DNA from: Alcaligenaceae bacterium | GTDB taxonomy: Bacteria > Pseudomonadota > Gammaproteobacteria > Burkholderiales > Burkholderiaceae_B | DNA: 64,000 nt | Assembly: GCA_013416395.1 (NCBI GenBank) | Contig: JACCEP010000003.1 | Coordinates: 124,001 to 188,000 of the forward strand | Direction: 5' to 3' | Shown: positions 25,427-34,101 of the stretch, in pieces | How the letters are laid out: the number at the start of each line of letters is the position of its first letter | Position numbering within the stretch: the stretch's first letter is position 1 | Notes under the pieces: model-generated | Database searches by the model: none | What the model saw: only the letters and a program-made list of their open reading frames with translations | Told to the model about the DNA's origin: nothing | Translations under genes and position numbers: made by a program

Positions 25427-26629
25427 TTAAATACCCAGTATGGCCTTGCAGATAATGGTTTTCTGAACCTCACTGGAACCACCATAAATAGTGGTTTTGC
25501 GATTATTGAGGTAGCGCGCGGTGGAGCTGTAATACTCTGCTGGCATGGCGTCTGAAACACCGTTAACGTATTCGCTGCCATCCGCTGCAATGTGTGCAAT
25601 GCCGTAGGGGCCCAGCGCTATTGAGGTCAGTTCAGACAGCTCTTGCTGAATTTCCGACCCTTTGATTTTCAGAATAGAGGCTTCAGGGCCAGGTGCGCGC
25701 TGTTGACCGTCTGCGGCAATCAGTTTGAGGTTGGTAATTTCAAGCGCCTGCAACTCAAGCTCGACCATGGCCAGACGCTCGCGAAAAGACGTGTCATCAA
25801 TAAGACGGTCACTGCGGTTACCAGGCTGCGAGGCGGCGATGCGCTTGAGGCGGTTAAGAATGGCCTTGGATCGGCCTACACGCGCAATATTGGTGCGCTC
25901 ATGGCCGAGCAGGTATTTGGCGTAAGTCCAGCCTTTGTTTTCTTCGCCAACGCGGTTGGCAACCGGCACGCGTACGTTGTCAAACCACACTTCGTTTACT
26001 TCGTGGCCACCATCTAACATGATGATGGGGCGTACGGTAATGCCGGGGGTGTTCATGTCGATCAGCAAAAATGAAATGCCTTCCTGCTTGCGTACTTCGC
26101 TATTGGTGCGCACCAGGCAGAAGATCCAGTTGGCGTGCTGAGCGAGTGTGGTCCAGGTTTTCTGGCCATTGACGATGTAGTCGTCGCCTTGCTGTACGGC
26201 GCTTGTTTTAAGCGAGGCCAGGTCTGAACCCGCGCCCGGCTCAGAGTAACCCTGGCACCACCAGTCTTCGCCCGAAATAATGCCGGGCAGAAAACGGTCT
26301 TTCTGCGCCTGGCTGGCGTACTTCTGGATAACCGGCGCAACCATTTTAAGACCGAAAGGCAGTTGCTCGGGCGCAAAGGCGCGACCGCATTCTTCTTCAA
26401 AAATATGTCGCTGGATGGCGTCCCAGCCGGTGCCGCCGTACTCAACAGGCCATGCGGGCGCTCCCCAGCCTTGCTGGTATAGCGTGCGTTGCCAGCCCTG
26501 ACGCTCTTCTTTGCTGATGGGCTGATCGTTCATGACTTTGCGCTGCACGTCTTTGCTGAGATGCTGCGCAAGAAATGTGCGTACTTCGTCACGAAAAGCC
26601 AGTTGATCGCTGGTGTATTGGATATCCAT
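25427..26629 (-). CDS. Acyl-CoA dehydrogenase, large subunit (PimC-like)
   Basis: A 400-residue acyl-CoA dehydrogenase. It shows 'GYSEPGAGSDLASLKT', 'VNGQKTWTTLAQHANW' and the C-terminal 'TTIYGGSSEVQKTIICKAILG', all standard for the family. It is closest in style to the large subunit of pimeloyl-CoA dehydrogenase, which works as a pair with a second subunit like the gene at 24191. Its start is divergent from the fused hydratase/dehydrogenase gene, and the 200-bp gap between them contains three palindromes. Confidence 0.9.
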   Translation of the reverse strand: MDIQYTSDQLAFRDEVRTFLAQHLSKDVQRKVMNDQPISKEERQGWQRTLYQQGWGAPAWPVEYGGTGWDAIQRHIFEEECGRAFAPEQLPFGLKMVAPVIQKYASQAQKDRFLPGIISGEDWWCQGYSEPGAGSDLASLKTSAVQQGDDYIVNGQKTWTTLAQHANWIFCLVRTNSEVRKQEGISFLLIDMNTPGITVRPIIMLDGGHEVNEVWFDNVRVPVANRVGEENKGWTYAKYLLGHERTNIARVGRSKAILNRLKRIAASQPGNRSDRLIDDTSFRERLAMVELELQALEITNLKLIAADGQQRAPGPEASILKIKGSEIQQELSELTSIALGPYGIAHIAADGSEYVNGVSDAMPAEYYSSTARYLNNRKTTIYGGSSEVQKTIICKAILGI

Positions 26630-26656
26630 GATGAGACCTGTTGTTTGTTTTCGAAG

Positions 26657-26680
26657 GCTGTGCAGTTAGTTCTGCACAGC
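26657..26680. promoter_or_regulatory. Inverted repeat GCTGTGCAG-N6-CTGCACAGC
   Basis: A perfect 9-bp inverted repeat 28 bp upstream of the large acyl-CoA dehydrogenase start. It contains the CTGCA core also seen at 26778 and near the IclR gene, so it may be an IclR operator; it could instead be an mRNA leader hairpin. Confidence 0.5.
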
Positions 26681-26735
26681 GAAACGTTCATTGATATTTC
26701 GGGCGGATTTGCGGGTACGTACTGCTTTACAGCCA

Positions 26736-26756
26736 CTATACTAGCGATTAGTATAG
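26736..26756. promoter_or_regulatory. Inverted repeat CTATACTA-N5-TAGTATAG
   Basis: A perfect 8-bp inverted repeat in the middle of the divergent promoter region between the dehydrogenase and fused hydratase genes. The binding protein is unknown. Confidence 0.5.
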
Positions 26757-26777
26757 CTGCAGTAAATCAAAATTTAG

Positions 26778-26792
26778 TTCTGCAATGCAGAA
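26778..26792. promoter_or_regulatory. Palindrome TTCTGCA-A-TGCAGAA
   Basis: A perfect 7-bp inverted repeat with 1-nt spacer, 38 bp upstream of the fused hydratase/dehydrogenase start. Half-sites of the same sequence lie in front of the IclR gene. It is a good candidate IclR operator by size and location. Confidence 0.55.
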
Positions 26793-26829
26793 TATCACCT
26801 GCATTTCTGGCTCATCTTCTGGAGTATCC

Positions 26830-28920
26830 ATGCCCGGCGCACATTACGAAGTGGTAGGTAAAACTGCCGTCATTACCTTTGATAATCCTCCCGTAAACGG
26901 TCTTGGTTTTGACCTACGGCACGCCATTGTTACCTTGGTTGACCGCGCGCAAGCCGATGACGCCGTCGTGGCCATTGTGCTCACAGGCACCACACGTGCG
27001 TTTTCGGGTGGTGCTGATATACGCGAGTTTGGCACACCCAAGGCGGGGCAAGAGCCCACCTTGCGCACTGTGATTAAAGTACTGGAGTCATCGGCCAAGC
27101 CAGTTGTTGCGGCCATTGAAGGCGTTTGCCTGGGCGGCGGCCTTGAGCTGGCACTGGGCGCGCACTACCGTGTAGCCGCCACGTCTGCACGTGTAGGCCT
27201 GCCTGAAGTCAAGCTGGGCATTTTGCCGGGCGCCGGCGGCACACAGCGTTTACCGCGGCTGCTAGGCCTTGAAAAAGCCCTGAACATGATTGTGAACGGC
27301 ACTATCGTTCCGGCAACCAAGCTTGCCGACACACCACTCTTTGACCTAGTGGTTGATACAGATGTGGTTGCCAGCGCAACAGCCTTCGCCGAAAAAATGG
27401 CAAATGAAAACACCTCGCATAAGCGCGTACGTGACCTTAAGGTAAACCAGCCTGACGCCGAGGCACTGCTGCAGGTGGCCCGTGCCAACCTGGCCGCAGG
27501 CGCAAAGCGCCTTCCTGCGCCGCTCAAGTGTCTTGAGGCAGTGGCGGGCAGTGTTTCGCTACCGTTTGATCAGGGCATAGAGCAAGAGCGTCAGCTCTTC
27601 CTGCAGTTAATGAGTTCGCCTGAGTCTGCGGCCCTGCGCCATATTTTTGCGGCCGAGCGCGCTGCAACCAAGATTCCGGGTATTGCTTCAGACATTGCGC
27701 TGCGTCCCATCAAGGTCGCAGGTGTAATTGGTGCTGGCACCATGGGTGGTGGCATCACAATGAACTTTCTGAACGCGGGCATACCCGTAACCATGCTTGA
27801 AACCAAGCAGGACGCGCTCGACCGTGGTGTAGCCACCATACGCCGCAATTACGAAAACACCATGAAAAAAGGCCGCCTGACGCAAGCGCAGGTTGAAGAG
27901 CGCATGGGCTTGTTATCTACCTCACTCGACTATGCGGATCTGGCACAGGCAGATCTGGTGATCGAGGCCGTATTCGAAAACATGGACGTAAAAGAGCAGG
28001 TGTTTACCGCGCTCGACAAGGTAATGAAGCCAGGTGCCATTCTGGCCTCGAACACGTCTACGCTTGATGTCGACGCTATTGCCAACTTTACCAAGCGCCC
28101 TGGCGACGTCATTGGCCTGCACTTTTTCAGCCCCGCCAACGTGATGCGTTTGCTTGAAATCGTACGTGGCAAAAAGACCGCCGACGATGTGCTGGCCACA
28201 TGTATTGATCTGGCCAAGAAAATCGCCAAACAGCCTGTGGTCTCGGGTGTGTGCGACGGCTTTATCGGTAACCGCATGCTGCATCGCTATTACACCGTTA
28301 CCAACGACCTGATTGTTGAGGGCGCTTTGCCTCAGCAGGTTGATAAAGTGCTCGAGAACTTTGGCATGGCCATGGGTCCATTCCGCGTTGGCGATCTTGC
28401 CGGCATAGATATTGGCTGGTCAATTCGCAAGCATCGCGCCGCCCAAAACCCTGATCAAGATTTCTCCATGGTGGCTGACAAGCTGGCCGAGGTTGGTCGT
28501 TTCGGACAAAAGACGTCTGCAGGCTGGTATCGCTATGAGCCGGGCAATCGCAAGCCGATTCCAGATCCTGTGGTTACTCAAATTATTGAAGCCTATCGCA
28601 CTGAGAAGGGTGTTACGCCACGCAAAATTTCAGATGAAGAAATTTTGATGCGCTGCCTTTGCGCACTGGTTAACGAAGGCGCCAAGATACTGGACGAAGG
28701 TATTGCACTGCGTGCCTCTGACATTGATGTGGTGTATTTGAGTGGCTACGGCTTCCCGGCATTCCGGGGTGGTCCCATGCATTATGCAGAGCAAATTGGT
28801 CTGTACAACATTGCACGGGCCATCGGGCAGTACGCGCAAGAGTCAGACAAAGCGGCCAAGTTTTGGGCTATTTCGCCGCTGCTGGTTAAACGCGTCGAAG
28901 CCGGTGGTCGCTGGGCTTGA
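26830..28920 (+). CDS. Fused enoyl-CoA hydratase / 3-hydroxyacyl-CoA dehydrogenase (FadB/FadJ/PimF type)
   Basis: A 696-residue bifunctional enzyme. The N-terminal crotonase domain (about 1-185) has 'GGADIREFG', 'GLELALGAHYRVAA' and 'LPGAGGTQRLPRL'. The central NAD domain starts at 'VAGVIGAGTMGGGI' near residue 300 and has the catalytic His region 'IGLHFFSPANVMRLLEIV'. The C-terminal dehydrogenase domain follows. It would hydrate and oxidise the enoyl-CoA made by the paired dehydrogenases. The ATG at 26830 has GGAG 5 nt upstream. After its TGA the same frame stays open for 36 codons of protein-like sequence to a TAA at 29029. Confidence 0.93.
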   Translation: MPGAHYEVVGKTAVITFDNPPVNGLGFDLRHAIVTLVDRAQADDAVVAIVLTGTTRAFSGGADIREFGTPKAGQEPTLRTVIKVLESSAKPVVAAIEGVCLGGGLELALGAHYRVAATSARVGLPEVKLGILPGAGGTQRLPRLLGLEKALNMIVNGTIVPATKLADTPLFDLVVDTDVVASATAFAEKMANENTSHKRVRDLKVNQPDAEALLQVARANLAAGAKRLPAPLKCLEAVAGSVSLPFDQGIEQERQLFLQLMSSPESAALRHIFAAERAATKIPGIASDIALRPIKVAGVIGAGTMGGGITMNFLNAGIPVTMLETKQDALDRGVATIRRNYENTMKKGRLTQAQVEERMGLLSTSLDYADLAQADLVIEAVFENMDVKEQVFTALDKVMKPGAILASNTSTLDVDAIANFTKRPGDVIGLHFFSPANVMRLLEIVRGKKTADDVLATCIDLAKKIAKQPVVSGVCDGFIGNRMLHRYYTVTNDLIVEGALPQQVDKVLENFGMAMGPFRVGDLAGIDIGWSIRKHRAAQNPDQDFSMVADKLAEVGRFGQKTSAGWYRYEPGNRKPIPDPVVTQIIEAYRTEKGVTPRKISDEEILMRCLCALVNEGAKILDEGIALRASDIDVVYLSGYGFPAFRGGPMHYAEQIGLYNIARAIGQYAQESDKAAKFWAISPLLVKRVEAGGRWA

Positions 28921-29073
28921 GGCTCTGAGCATGGTCGCGAGGTTGTTACGCGCCGCGCGGCGTTCCAGCTGCGCAAGGCTCGTGAGCGTGGCCATGTTCG
29001 TGAAGGCCTGGCAGTGGCACTGGCCAATTAAGCAAACAGACATTTATTCTTTGAATTGAATCTGGAGACACGT

Positions 29074-30252
29074 GTGACTGAAGCTGTAATCGTATCCACC
29101 GCTCGCACCGGGCTGGGCAAATCATGGCGTGGGTCATTTAACATGACTTACGGCGCTACGCTGGGCGGCCACGCCGTTGAGCACGCCGTAGCACGCGCAG
29201 GCATTGATCCTGCTGAAGTTGAAGACATTATCATGGGCACGGCACAGCCCGAAGGTACGCTGGGCGGTAATGTGGCACGCGCCATCGCGCTGCGGGCTGG
29301 GCTGCCTGTCACATCGGCCGGCGTGACCATTAACCGCTTTTGCTCCTCGGGGCTGCAGGCCATTGCCATGGCTGCTCAGCGCGTTATTGTTGACCAGGTA
29401 CCCGTGATGGTGGCCGGTGGCGTTGAAAGTATTTCTTGTGTGCAAAACAGCATGAACCCGCACATGCGGCGTGATCCCTGGCTGCTGCAACACAAGCCAG
29501 AGCTGTACTGGAGCATGCTGCAAACTGCTGAAACAGTGGCTGATCGGTACAAAATATCCAAGCAGGCCCAGGACGAATACGGGGTGCGCAGTCAGCTGCG
29601 TGCCGCCGCTGCGCAAGAAAAAGGCTTGTTCAATGATGAGATCGCGCCCATGACGACCACCATGGGTGTATTTGACCCACGTAGCGGTCAGCTGTCCACG
29701 CGCGAAGTCACTATTTCCAGTGACGAGGGCATACGCCCCGACACGACGATTGAAGGCGTGTCGCGCATACGTTCGGCCTTGCCCGGTGGTGTCATTACTG
29801 CTGGTAATGCCAGCCAGTTTTCTGATGGCGCCTCGGCATGCGTGGTTATGAACAGCAAGCTGGCCGAGCAACGCGGGTTGCAGCCTTTGGGTATTTTCCG
29901 TGGCTTTGCCGTCGCAGGTTGCGAGCCAGATGAAATGGGGATAGGCCCGGTGTTTGCCGTGCCGCGCTTGCTGGAACGTGCCGGGCTTAAGGTTGATGAT
30001 ATCGGCTTGTGGGAGCTTAACGAAGCGTTTGCCTGCCAGGTACTGTACTGTCGTGATCGGCTGGGCATCCCTGACGATCGTCTCAACGTTAATGGCGGTG
30101 CCATTGCCGTAGGCCACCCCTACGGTGTATCGGGTGCCCGTATGACCGGCCATGCGCTGATCGAAGGCAAGCGGCGCGGCGTCAAGTACGTGGTGGTTAC
30201 CATGTGCATAGGCGGCGGCCAGGGTGCAGCCGGGCTTTTCGAGGTCGCCTAA
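29074..30252 (+). CDS. Thiolase (acetyl-CoA acyltransferase)
   Basis: A 392-residue thiolase. The acylated Cys lies in '[16 protein letters not shown]', and 'NEAFACQ', '[16 protein letters not shown]' (His) and '[10 protein letters not shown]' (second Cys) complete the site. It would split 3-oxoacyl-CoA into acetyl-CoA and a shortened acyl-CoA. The start is GTG at 29074, with GGAG 6 nt upstream; an in-frame TTG at 29056 has no good site. It lies 153 bp after the fused hydratase gene in the same direction, so the two are probably one operon. Confidence 0.93.
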   Translation: MTEAVIVSTARTGLGKSWRGSFNMTYGATLGGHAVEHAVARAGIDPAEVEDIIMGTAQPEGTLGGNVARAIALRAGLPVTSAGVTINRFCSSGLQAIAMAAQRVIVDQVPVMVAGGVESISCVQNSMNPHMRRDPWLLQHKPELYWSMLQTAETVADRYKISKQAQDEYGVRSQLRAAAAQEKGLFNDEIAPMTTTMGVFDPRSGQLSTREVTISSDEGIRPDTTIEGVSRIRSALPGGVITAGNASQFSDGASACVVMNSKLAEQRGLQPLGIFRGFAVAGCEPDEMGIGPVFAVPRLLERAGLKVDDIGLWELNEAFACQVLYCRDRLGIPDDRLNVNGGAIAVGHPYGVSGARMTGHALIEGKRRGVKYVVVTMCIGGGQGAAGLFEVA

Positions 30253-30280
30253 TACACCGGGGCCAGAGCACATGCTGACT

Positions 30281-30470
30281 TGATCAGCACACGCACTGGC
30301 CCCGAGTGTTATTGATCAGCACATGTACGGATCCCAAGCGTGATTGATCAGCACATGTACGGATCCCAAGCGTAATTGATCAGCACATGTACCGACCCAG
30401 AACGTTATGGATCAGCACAAATACTGCCCGCCCAGCGTTATCGATCAGCGACACTGGTCCCACGCGTTAT
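30281..30470. repeat. Six tandem units of about 32 bp
   Basis: Units start at 30281, 30313, 30345, 30377, 30409 and 30442, each opening with (T/G/C)GATCAGC and closing with GT(T/G/A)AT or similar. Units 2 and 3 differ at one base; the outer units are more diverged, and the last is 29 bp. The block fills the gap between the thiolase and the next Bug gene. Short unit length, lack of unique spacers and decay outward argue against CRISPR. Confidence 0.9.
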
Positions 30471-30662
30471 CACGAAGCGTTGGCATCGCGCAGACGCGTC
30501 TGTACAGCAATGTCGAGGTGTTTGCGTTGCGATGCGTCCACTAGCCGCCCAAGGCCTCGAGTACGTCTCAACACCAGCCAGATCACATCTAATTACCAGG
30601 CGCGTGTAATTCGACGAACCGAACGTAACGCCCGTTCAACTAAAAAGTCCAAGGAGTAGACA

Positions 30663-31637
30663 ATGAATCATAGAAATATTAAACGCACACTGACATCGCT
30701 GTTTTGCGCGGCGGCCATGGCCGCTGGCTTTGGTGCTCACGCCGCGAGCTGGCCCGAAAAAACCGTTGAAATGATTGTGCCCTATACGCCAGGTGGTGCC
30801 ACTGACACGGTTGCCCGTGCGGTGACGCAGCGTCTGTCTGAGCGCCTGGGCCAAACTTTTGTGGTTACCAATAAGCCTGGTGCCAATGCCACTATAGGCA
30901 CGGCGGCAGCCGCGCGGGCAAAGCCAGATGGCTATACGTTTGTGACGGTTATTGCGGCACACTCGGTTAACCCGCATCTTTACAATTTGCAGTACAAGCT
31001 TTCTGATTTTGCGCCGGTAGCACTGGCGGCAGAGCTGCCGCTGTTTTTGTTTGTGGCCAAAAATGTACCGGCCGACACGCTCGAAGAGCTGGTTGCGTAT
31101 GGCAAGAAAAACCCTGGTGCCCTGACTTACGGGTCGAGCGGGGCAGGGTCGAGTGCGCACCTTACTGGCGTTAACTTTGCCTATCAGGCCGGTATTGACA
31201 TGACGCACGTACCCTATAAGGGTAGCGCGCCTATCTTGACTGATTTGCTGGCGGGTCGGGTTTCTATGGTATTTGATCCGATTCTTGTGCCCATGCAGTA
31301 CGCCAAAAAAGGCGAGCTTAAAGTGCTTGCCATTTCCTCGAGCGAGCGCTGGGCCGATGAACCTAACGTCCGTACCGTGGCCGAGTCTGGCTTCCCGGGC
31401 TTTGCCATGGGTTCGTGGGCGGGTATTCTGGCTCCAGCTGGTACCCCGCAAGACATCATCGACAAGATGGCGGCCGAGATTACAGAAATTGTCAAAGAGC
31501 CTGCGGTCGCACAGCGCTTCAAGGATGCTGGCTTTGTGCCGGTAGGCGACGGGCCACAAGCCTTCCAGAAGCGCATCGAGTCTGACTCTGCCATGTACGC
31601 AGAAATCATCAAGAAAGCCAATATTTCGTTAAATTAA
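30663..31637 (+). CDS. Bug/TctC-type substrate-binding protein
   Basis: A 324-residue periplasmic protein with a clear signal peptide (about 1-27, ending 'GAHA'), then 'WPEKTVEMIVPYTPGGATDTVARAV', 'NKPGANATIGTAAAARAKPDGYTFV' and 'THVPYKGSAPILTDLLAG', all Bug hallmarks. An AAGGAG precedes the ATG by 6 nt. It lies 27 bp before the CoA-transferase A gene, so uptake and CoA activation are probably co-expressed. Its ligand is likely a carboxylate handled by the beta-oxidation genes here. Confidence 0.93.
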   Translation: MNHRNIKRTLTSLFCAAAMAAGFGAHAASWPEKTVEMIVPYTPGGATDTVARAVTQRLSERLGQTFVVTNKPGANATIGTAAAARAKPDGYTFVTVIAAHSVNPHLYNLQYKLSDFAPVALAAELPLFLFVAKNVPADTLEELVAYGKKNPGALTYGSSGAGSSAHLTGVNFAYQAGIDMTHVPYKGSAPILTDLLAGRVSMVFDPILVPMQYAKKGELKVLAISSSERWADEPNVRTVAESGFPGFAMGSWAGILAPAGTPQDIIDKMAAEITEIVKEPAVAQRFKDAGFVPVGDGPQAFQKRIESDSAMYAEIIKKANISLN

Positions 31638-31664
31638 TTTTTTATCTGGCAGGTTTACAAGCAA

Positions 31665-32345
31665 ATGATCAACAAGTTTATAGACAGCCTGGAAGAGGCG
31701 GTCGCTGACATTCATGATGGCGCGACCGTTCTGGTGGGCGGTTTCGGCGGGGCAGGCATGCCCACCGAGCTTATCCATACCCTCATTGACCAGGGCGCGC
31801 GCGATCTCACCGTCGTCAACAACAATGCCGGCAACCACGAGAATGGTCTGGCAGCCTTGATCAAGGCGGGTCGGGTACGCAAGATTATTTGCTCGTTTCC
31901 CAAAGCCAGCCATTCGTGGGTGTTCAACGAAATGTACAAAGAAGGGAAGATAGAGCTCGAAACCGTGCCGCAAGGTACGATTGCCGAGCGTCTTCACGCT
32001 GGCGGTGCAGGGCTGGGGGGCTTTTTTACGCCTACGGCCTATGGCACCGACCTGGCGGCCGGAAAAGAAACCCGCGAAATCGACGGCAAGCATTATGTAT
32101 TCGAAAAGCCCATACGAGGTGATTTTGCGCTGGTGATGGCCGAACGCGCCGACAGGTGGGGCAACCTGGTCTATAACAAGGCACAACGCAATTTTGGCCC
32201 GGTTATGTGCATGGCGGCCCGCAAGACGATTGTGCAGGTCAAACATTTTGTTGAGCTGGGCGATCTGGATCCCGAATGTATTGTTACGCCGGGCATTTTC
32301 GTCAATCGCATTGTGCGCGTCTCCAACCCCGAATTATCCAGTTAA
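31665..32345 (+). CDS. 3-oxoacid/dicarboxylate CoA-transferase subunit A (DcaI/PcaI/ScoA-like)
   Basis: A 226-residue class I CoA-transferase alpha subunit. The 'TVLVGGFGGAGMPTELIHTL' CoA-binding stretch, 'NNNAGNHENGLAALI' and 'GGAGLGGFFTPTAYGTDLA' are all typical. It pairs with the beta subunit 12 bp downstream. The usual reaction moves CoA from succinyl-CoA to a 3-oxoacid or dicarboxylate. In the context of paired dehydrogenases and a thiolase, activation of adipate-like dicarboxylates (as in dcaIJ) is plausible. Confidence 0.92.
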   Translation: MINKFIDSLEEAVADIHDGATVLVGGFGGAGMPTELIHTLIDQGARDLTVVNNNAGNHENGLAALIKAGRVRKIICSFPKASHSWVFNEMYKEGKIELETVPQGTIAERLHAGGAGLGGFFTPTAYGTDLAAGKETREIDGKHYVFEKPIRGDFALVMAERADRWGNLVYNKAQRNFGPVMCMAARKTIVQVKHFVELGDLDPECIVTPGIFVNRIVRVSNPELSS

Positions 32346-32357
32346 GCGATATTTATT

Positions 32358-32999
32358 ATGTTAAAGCGGTTAAACAGAAATGAAATGGCTGAGCGTCTTG
32401 CAGCCGATATTCCAGCCGGCAGCTATGTAAATATCGGTATTGGCATGCCCGAGCTGGTCGCTCGTTATCTGAGCCCCGAGAAAGAAGTCATTCTTCAAAG
32501 TGAGAACGGCATTCTGGGCATGGGGCCACCTGCGCCTGAAGGCCAGGAAGACACGGAGCTTATCAACGCCGGCAAGAAGCCTGTAACGTTGCTTACAGGC
32601 GGCGCGTTTTTTGATCACGTTACCTCGTTCGCCATGATGCGCGGCGGCCACCTTGATATTTGCATTATGGGTGGCATGCAGGTTTCGCGTACGGGTGATC
32701 TGGCAAACTGGAATCTCGGCCGTCCGGGCGAGCCTCCTGCTGTCGGCGGGGCCATGGATCTTGCGGTGGGGGCACGACGTGTGTTCATTCTTATGGAGCA
32801 CAATGCCAAAGACGGTTCACCCAAAGTTCTCGAATCGTGCTCGCTGCCGGTTACGGGCGTAGGCGTGGTCAGCCGTATTTACACGGACCTGGCCGTGCTC
32901 GAGGTTGCGCCAGAAGGGCTAAAAGTTTTGCAGATCAATGATGGCGTTAGTTTTGACGATTTGCAGGCACAGACAGGTGCACAACTGATTCGTCCTTAA
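32358..32999 (+). CDS. 3-oxoacid/dicarboxylate CoA-transferase subunit B (DcaJ/PcaJ/ScoB-like)
   Basis: A 213-residue beta subunit. The catalytic glutamate is in 'LQSENGILGMGP', preceded by the 'NIGIGMPELVARYL' segment. 'GGHLDICIMGGMQVS' and 'VLEVAPEGLKVLQI' complete the fold. It follows the alpha subunit by 12 bp. A strong terminator at 33123 ends this operon. Confidence 0.92.
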   Translation: MLKRLNRNEMAERLAADIPAGSYVNIGIGMPELVARYLSPEKEVILQSENGILGMGPPAPEGQEDTELINAGKKPVTLLTGGAFFDHVTSFAMMRGGHLDICIMGGMQVSRTGDLANWNLGRPGEPPAVGGAMDLAVGARRVFILMEHNAKDGSPKVLESCSLPVTGVGVVSRIYTDLAVLEVAPEGLKVLQINDGVSFDDLQAQTGAQLIRP

Positions 33000-33122
33000 G
33001 CAGGTTAGCGGCGGGTTATTACTCGCTTCTCGGTTGTTTTAACCCTCGTTGCGCTTCACCTCATTCTTGGTGATCAACTTGCTGGAAGACTTGCACCTGC
33101 AACAGTGCGCTAGCGCAGACGC

Positions 33123-33160
33123 AAAAAGGGCTTGCCACATGTGCAAGCCCTTTTTGTTAC
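33123..33160. terminator. Intrinsic terminator (bidirectional)
   Basis: A 13-bp stem AAAAAGGGCTTGC / GCAAGCCCTTTTT with a 7-nt loop and flanking A- and T-runs on both sides, 120 bp after the CoA-transferase B stop. It should stop transcription in both directions, including that of the convergent enoyl-CoA hydratase. Confidence 0.9.
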
Positions 33161-33205
33161 CCAGATATCATGCTGATATGCCCTGGCTGTATGTCCTGAC
33201 CGTAC

Positions 33206-33312
33206 GCCCTGCAGGCATTCATGTGTAGCTCGTTTGTCCTGCCGGTATGTCCTGAAGGCATTCCTGTGTAGCTCGTTTGTTCTATCGCTATGTCCTGCAG
33301 GCATTGCGGCGA
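33206..33312. repeat. 43-bp tandem repeat (about 2.5 units)
   Basis: Copies start at 33206, 33249 and 33292, spaced exactly 43 bp. Each opens with (G)(C/T)CCTG(C/A)AGGCATT; the first two share TGTGTAGCTCGTTTGT. It lies between the terminator and the 3' end of the enoyl-CoA hydratase gene. Confidence 0.85.
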
Positions 33313-33354
33313 GGCTATCGGCCTGGACTGGAAGTGGCTGGCGCTACGAACCGT

Positions 33355-34086
33355 TTACCGCTCGAAGAACCGCTTGAAGGCGGCCTGGGCTTCGTCAGAC
33401 TTTAAACGCTCCTGGAAGCGATCGCGTTCTATATCGAAAGCCTGCATCAAAGCAAGACGGCCCGGCTCTCTGAGCATGTTTTTGGACAGGCGCAATGCCG
33501 CGACAGGTTGCTTGCCCAGCACTGCGGCGGCCTGTTGCGCATCAGCTAGGGTCTGGCCGTTTTCAGAGATGGCGGTGAGCAGCCCGGCATCCAGCGCTTC
33601 GGCGGCGTCAAAGCGCTTGGCCTGCAGCAGCCATTGCGCCGCTTTGCGTGGGCCTACAAGACGTTCAAGCAGTATGCTGGAGCCACCTTCGGGGCAAAGC
33701 CCCAGCGTGACAAAGGGCAGACTGAAGACAGCAGTACTGTCTGCATAGACAAAGTCGCAATGCTGCAGCATGGTTACGCCTACCCCTACGGCATAGCCTT
33801 GCACGGCAGCGATGACGGGTACGTCAACCGATGCCAGCGTACGTAAAAACGTGAGGGCAGGGCTATCGCCTGGCACGCGCTGACGCTGAAAGTCTGCAAG
33901 GTCATTGCCTGCCGTGAAATGGTCACCCGCGCCGGTAATAATGACGCTACAACATTCAGGGTTGTCATGCGCCGCCTGCAGGCCTTCGCTAAGCTGCAGG
34001 TACATATCGGTGCTGAGCGCATTGCGCTGTTTGGGACGGTTAATGGTAAGCACCATGGCGCCGTTTTCATACTTGGTATCTATCAT
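33355..34086 (-). CDS. Enoyl-CoA hydratase/isomerase family protein
   Basis: A 243-residue crotonase. The oxyanion-hole segments 'TAGNDLADFQ' and 'GYAVGVGVTMLQHCD', and the catalytic region 'LGLCPEGGSSILLERLVG' with a glutamate, are visible. It is similar to PaaG/ECI-like proteins, and hydratase versus isomerase activity cannot be decided from sequence. It lies 15 bp after the nitronate monooxygenase-like gene, in the same direction. Confidence 0.9.
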   Translation of the reverse strand: MIDTKYENGAMVLTINRPKQRNALSTDMYLQLSEGLQAAHDNPECCSVIITGAGDHFTAGNDLADFQRQRVPGDSPALTFLRTLASVDVPVIAAVQGYAVGVGVTMLQHCDFVYADSTAVFSLPFVTLGLCPEGGSSILLERLVGPRKAAQWLLQAKRFDAAEALDAGLLTAISENGQTLADAQQAAAVLGKQPVAALRLSKNMLREPGRLALMQAFDIERDRFQERLKSDEAQAAFKRFFER

Positions 34087-34101
34087 TGCGTCATCACTTT
34101 T

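Noticed and set aside
29134-30273. Long open frame antisense to the thiolase
   Set aside because: It mirrors a conserved thiolase frame and its composition (His, Arg, Gly-rich) is not family-like.
30281-30470. Looked like a CRISPR array
   Set aside because: The 32-bp units are directly adjacent with no unique spacers, they decay along the block, and no cas genes are present.
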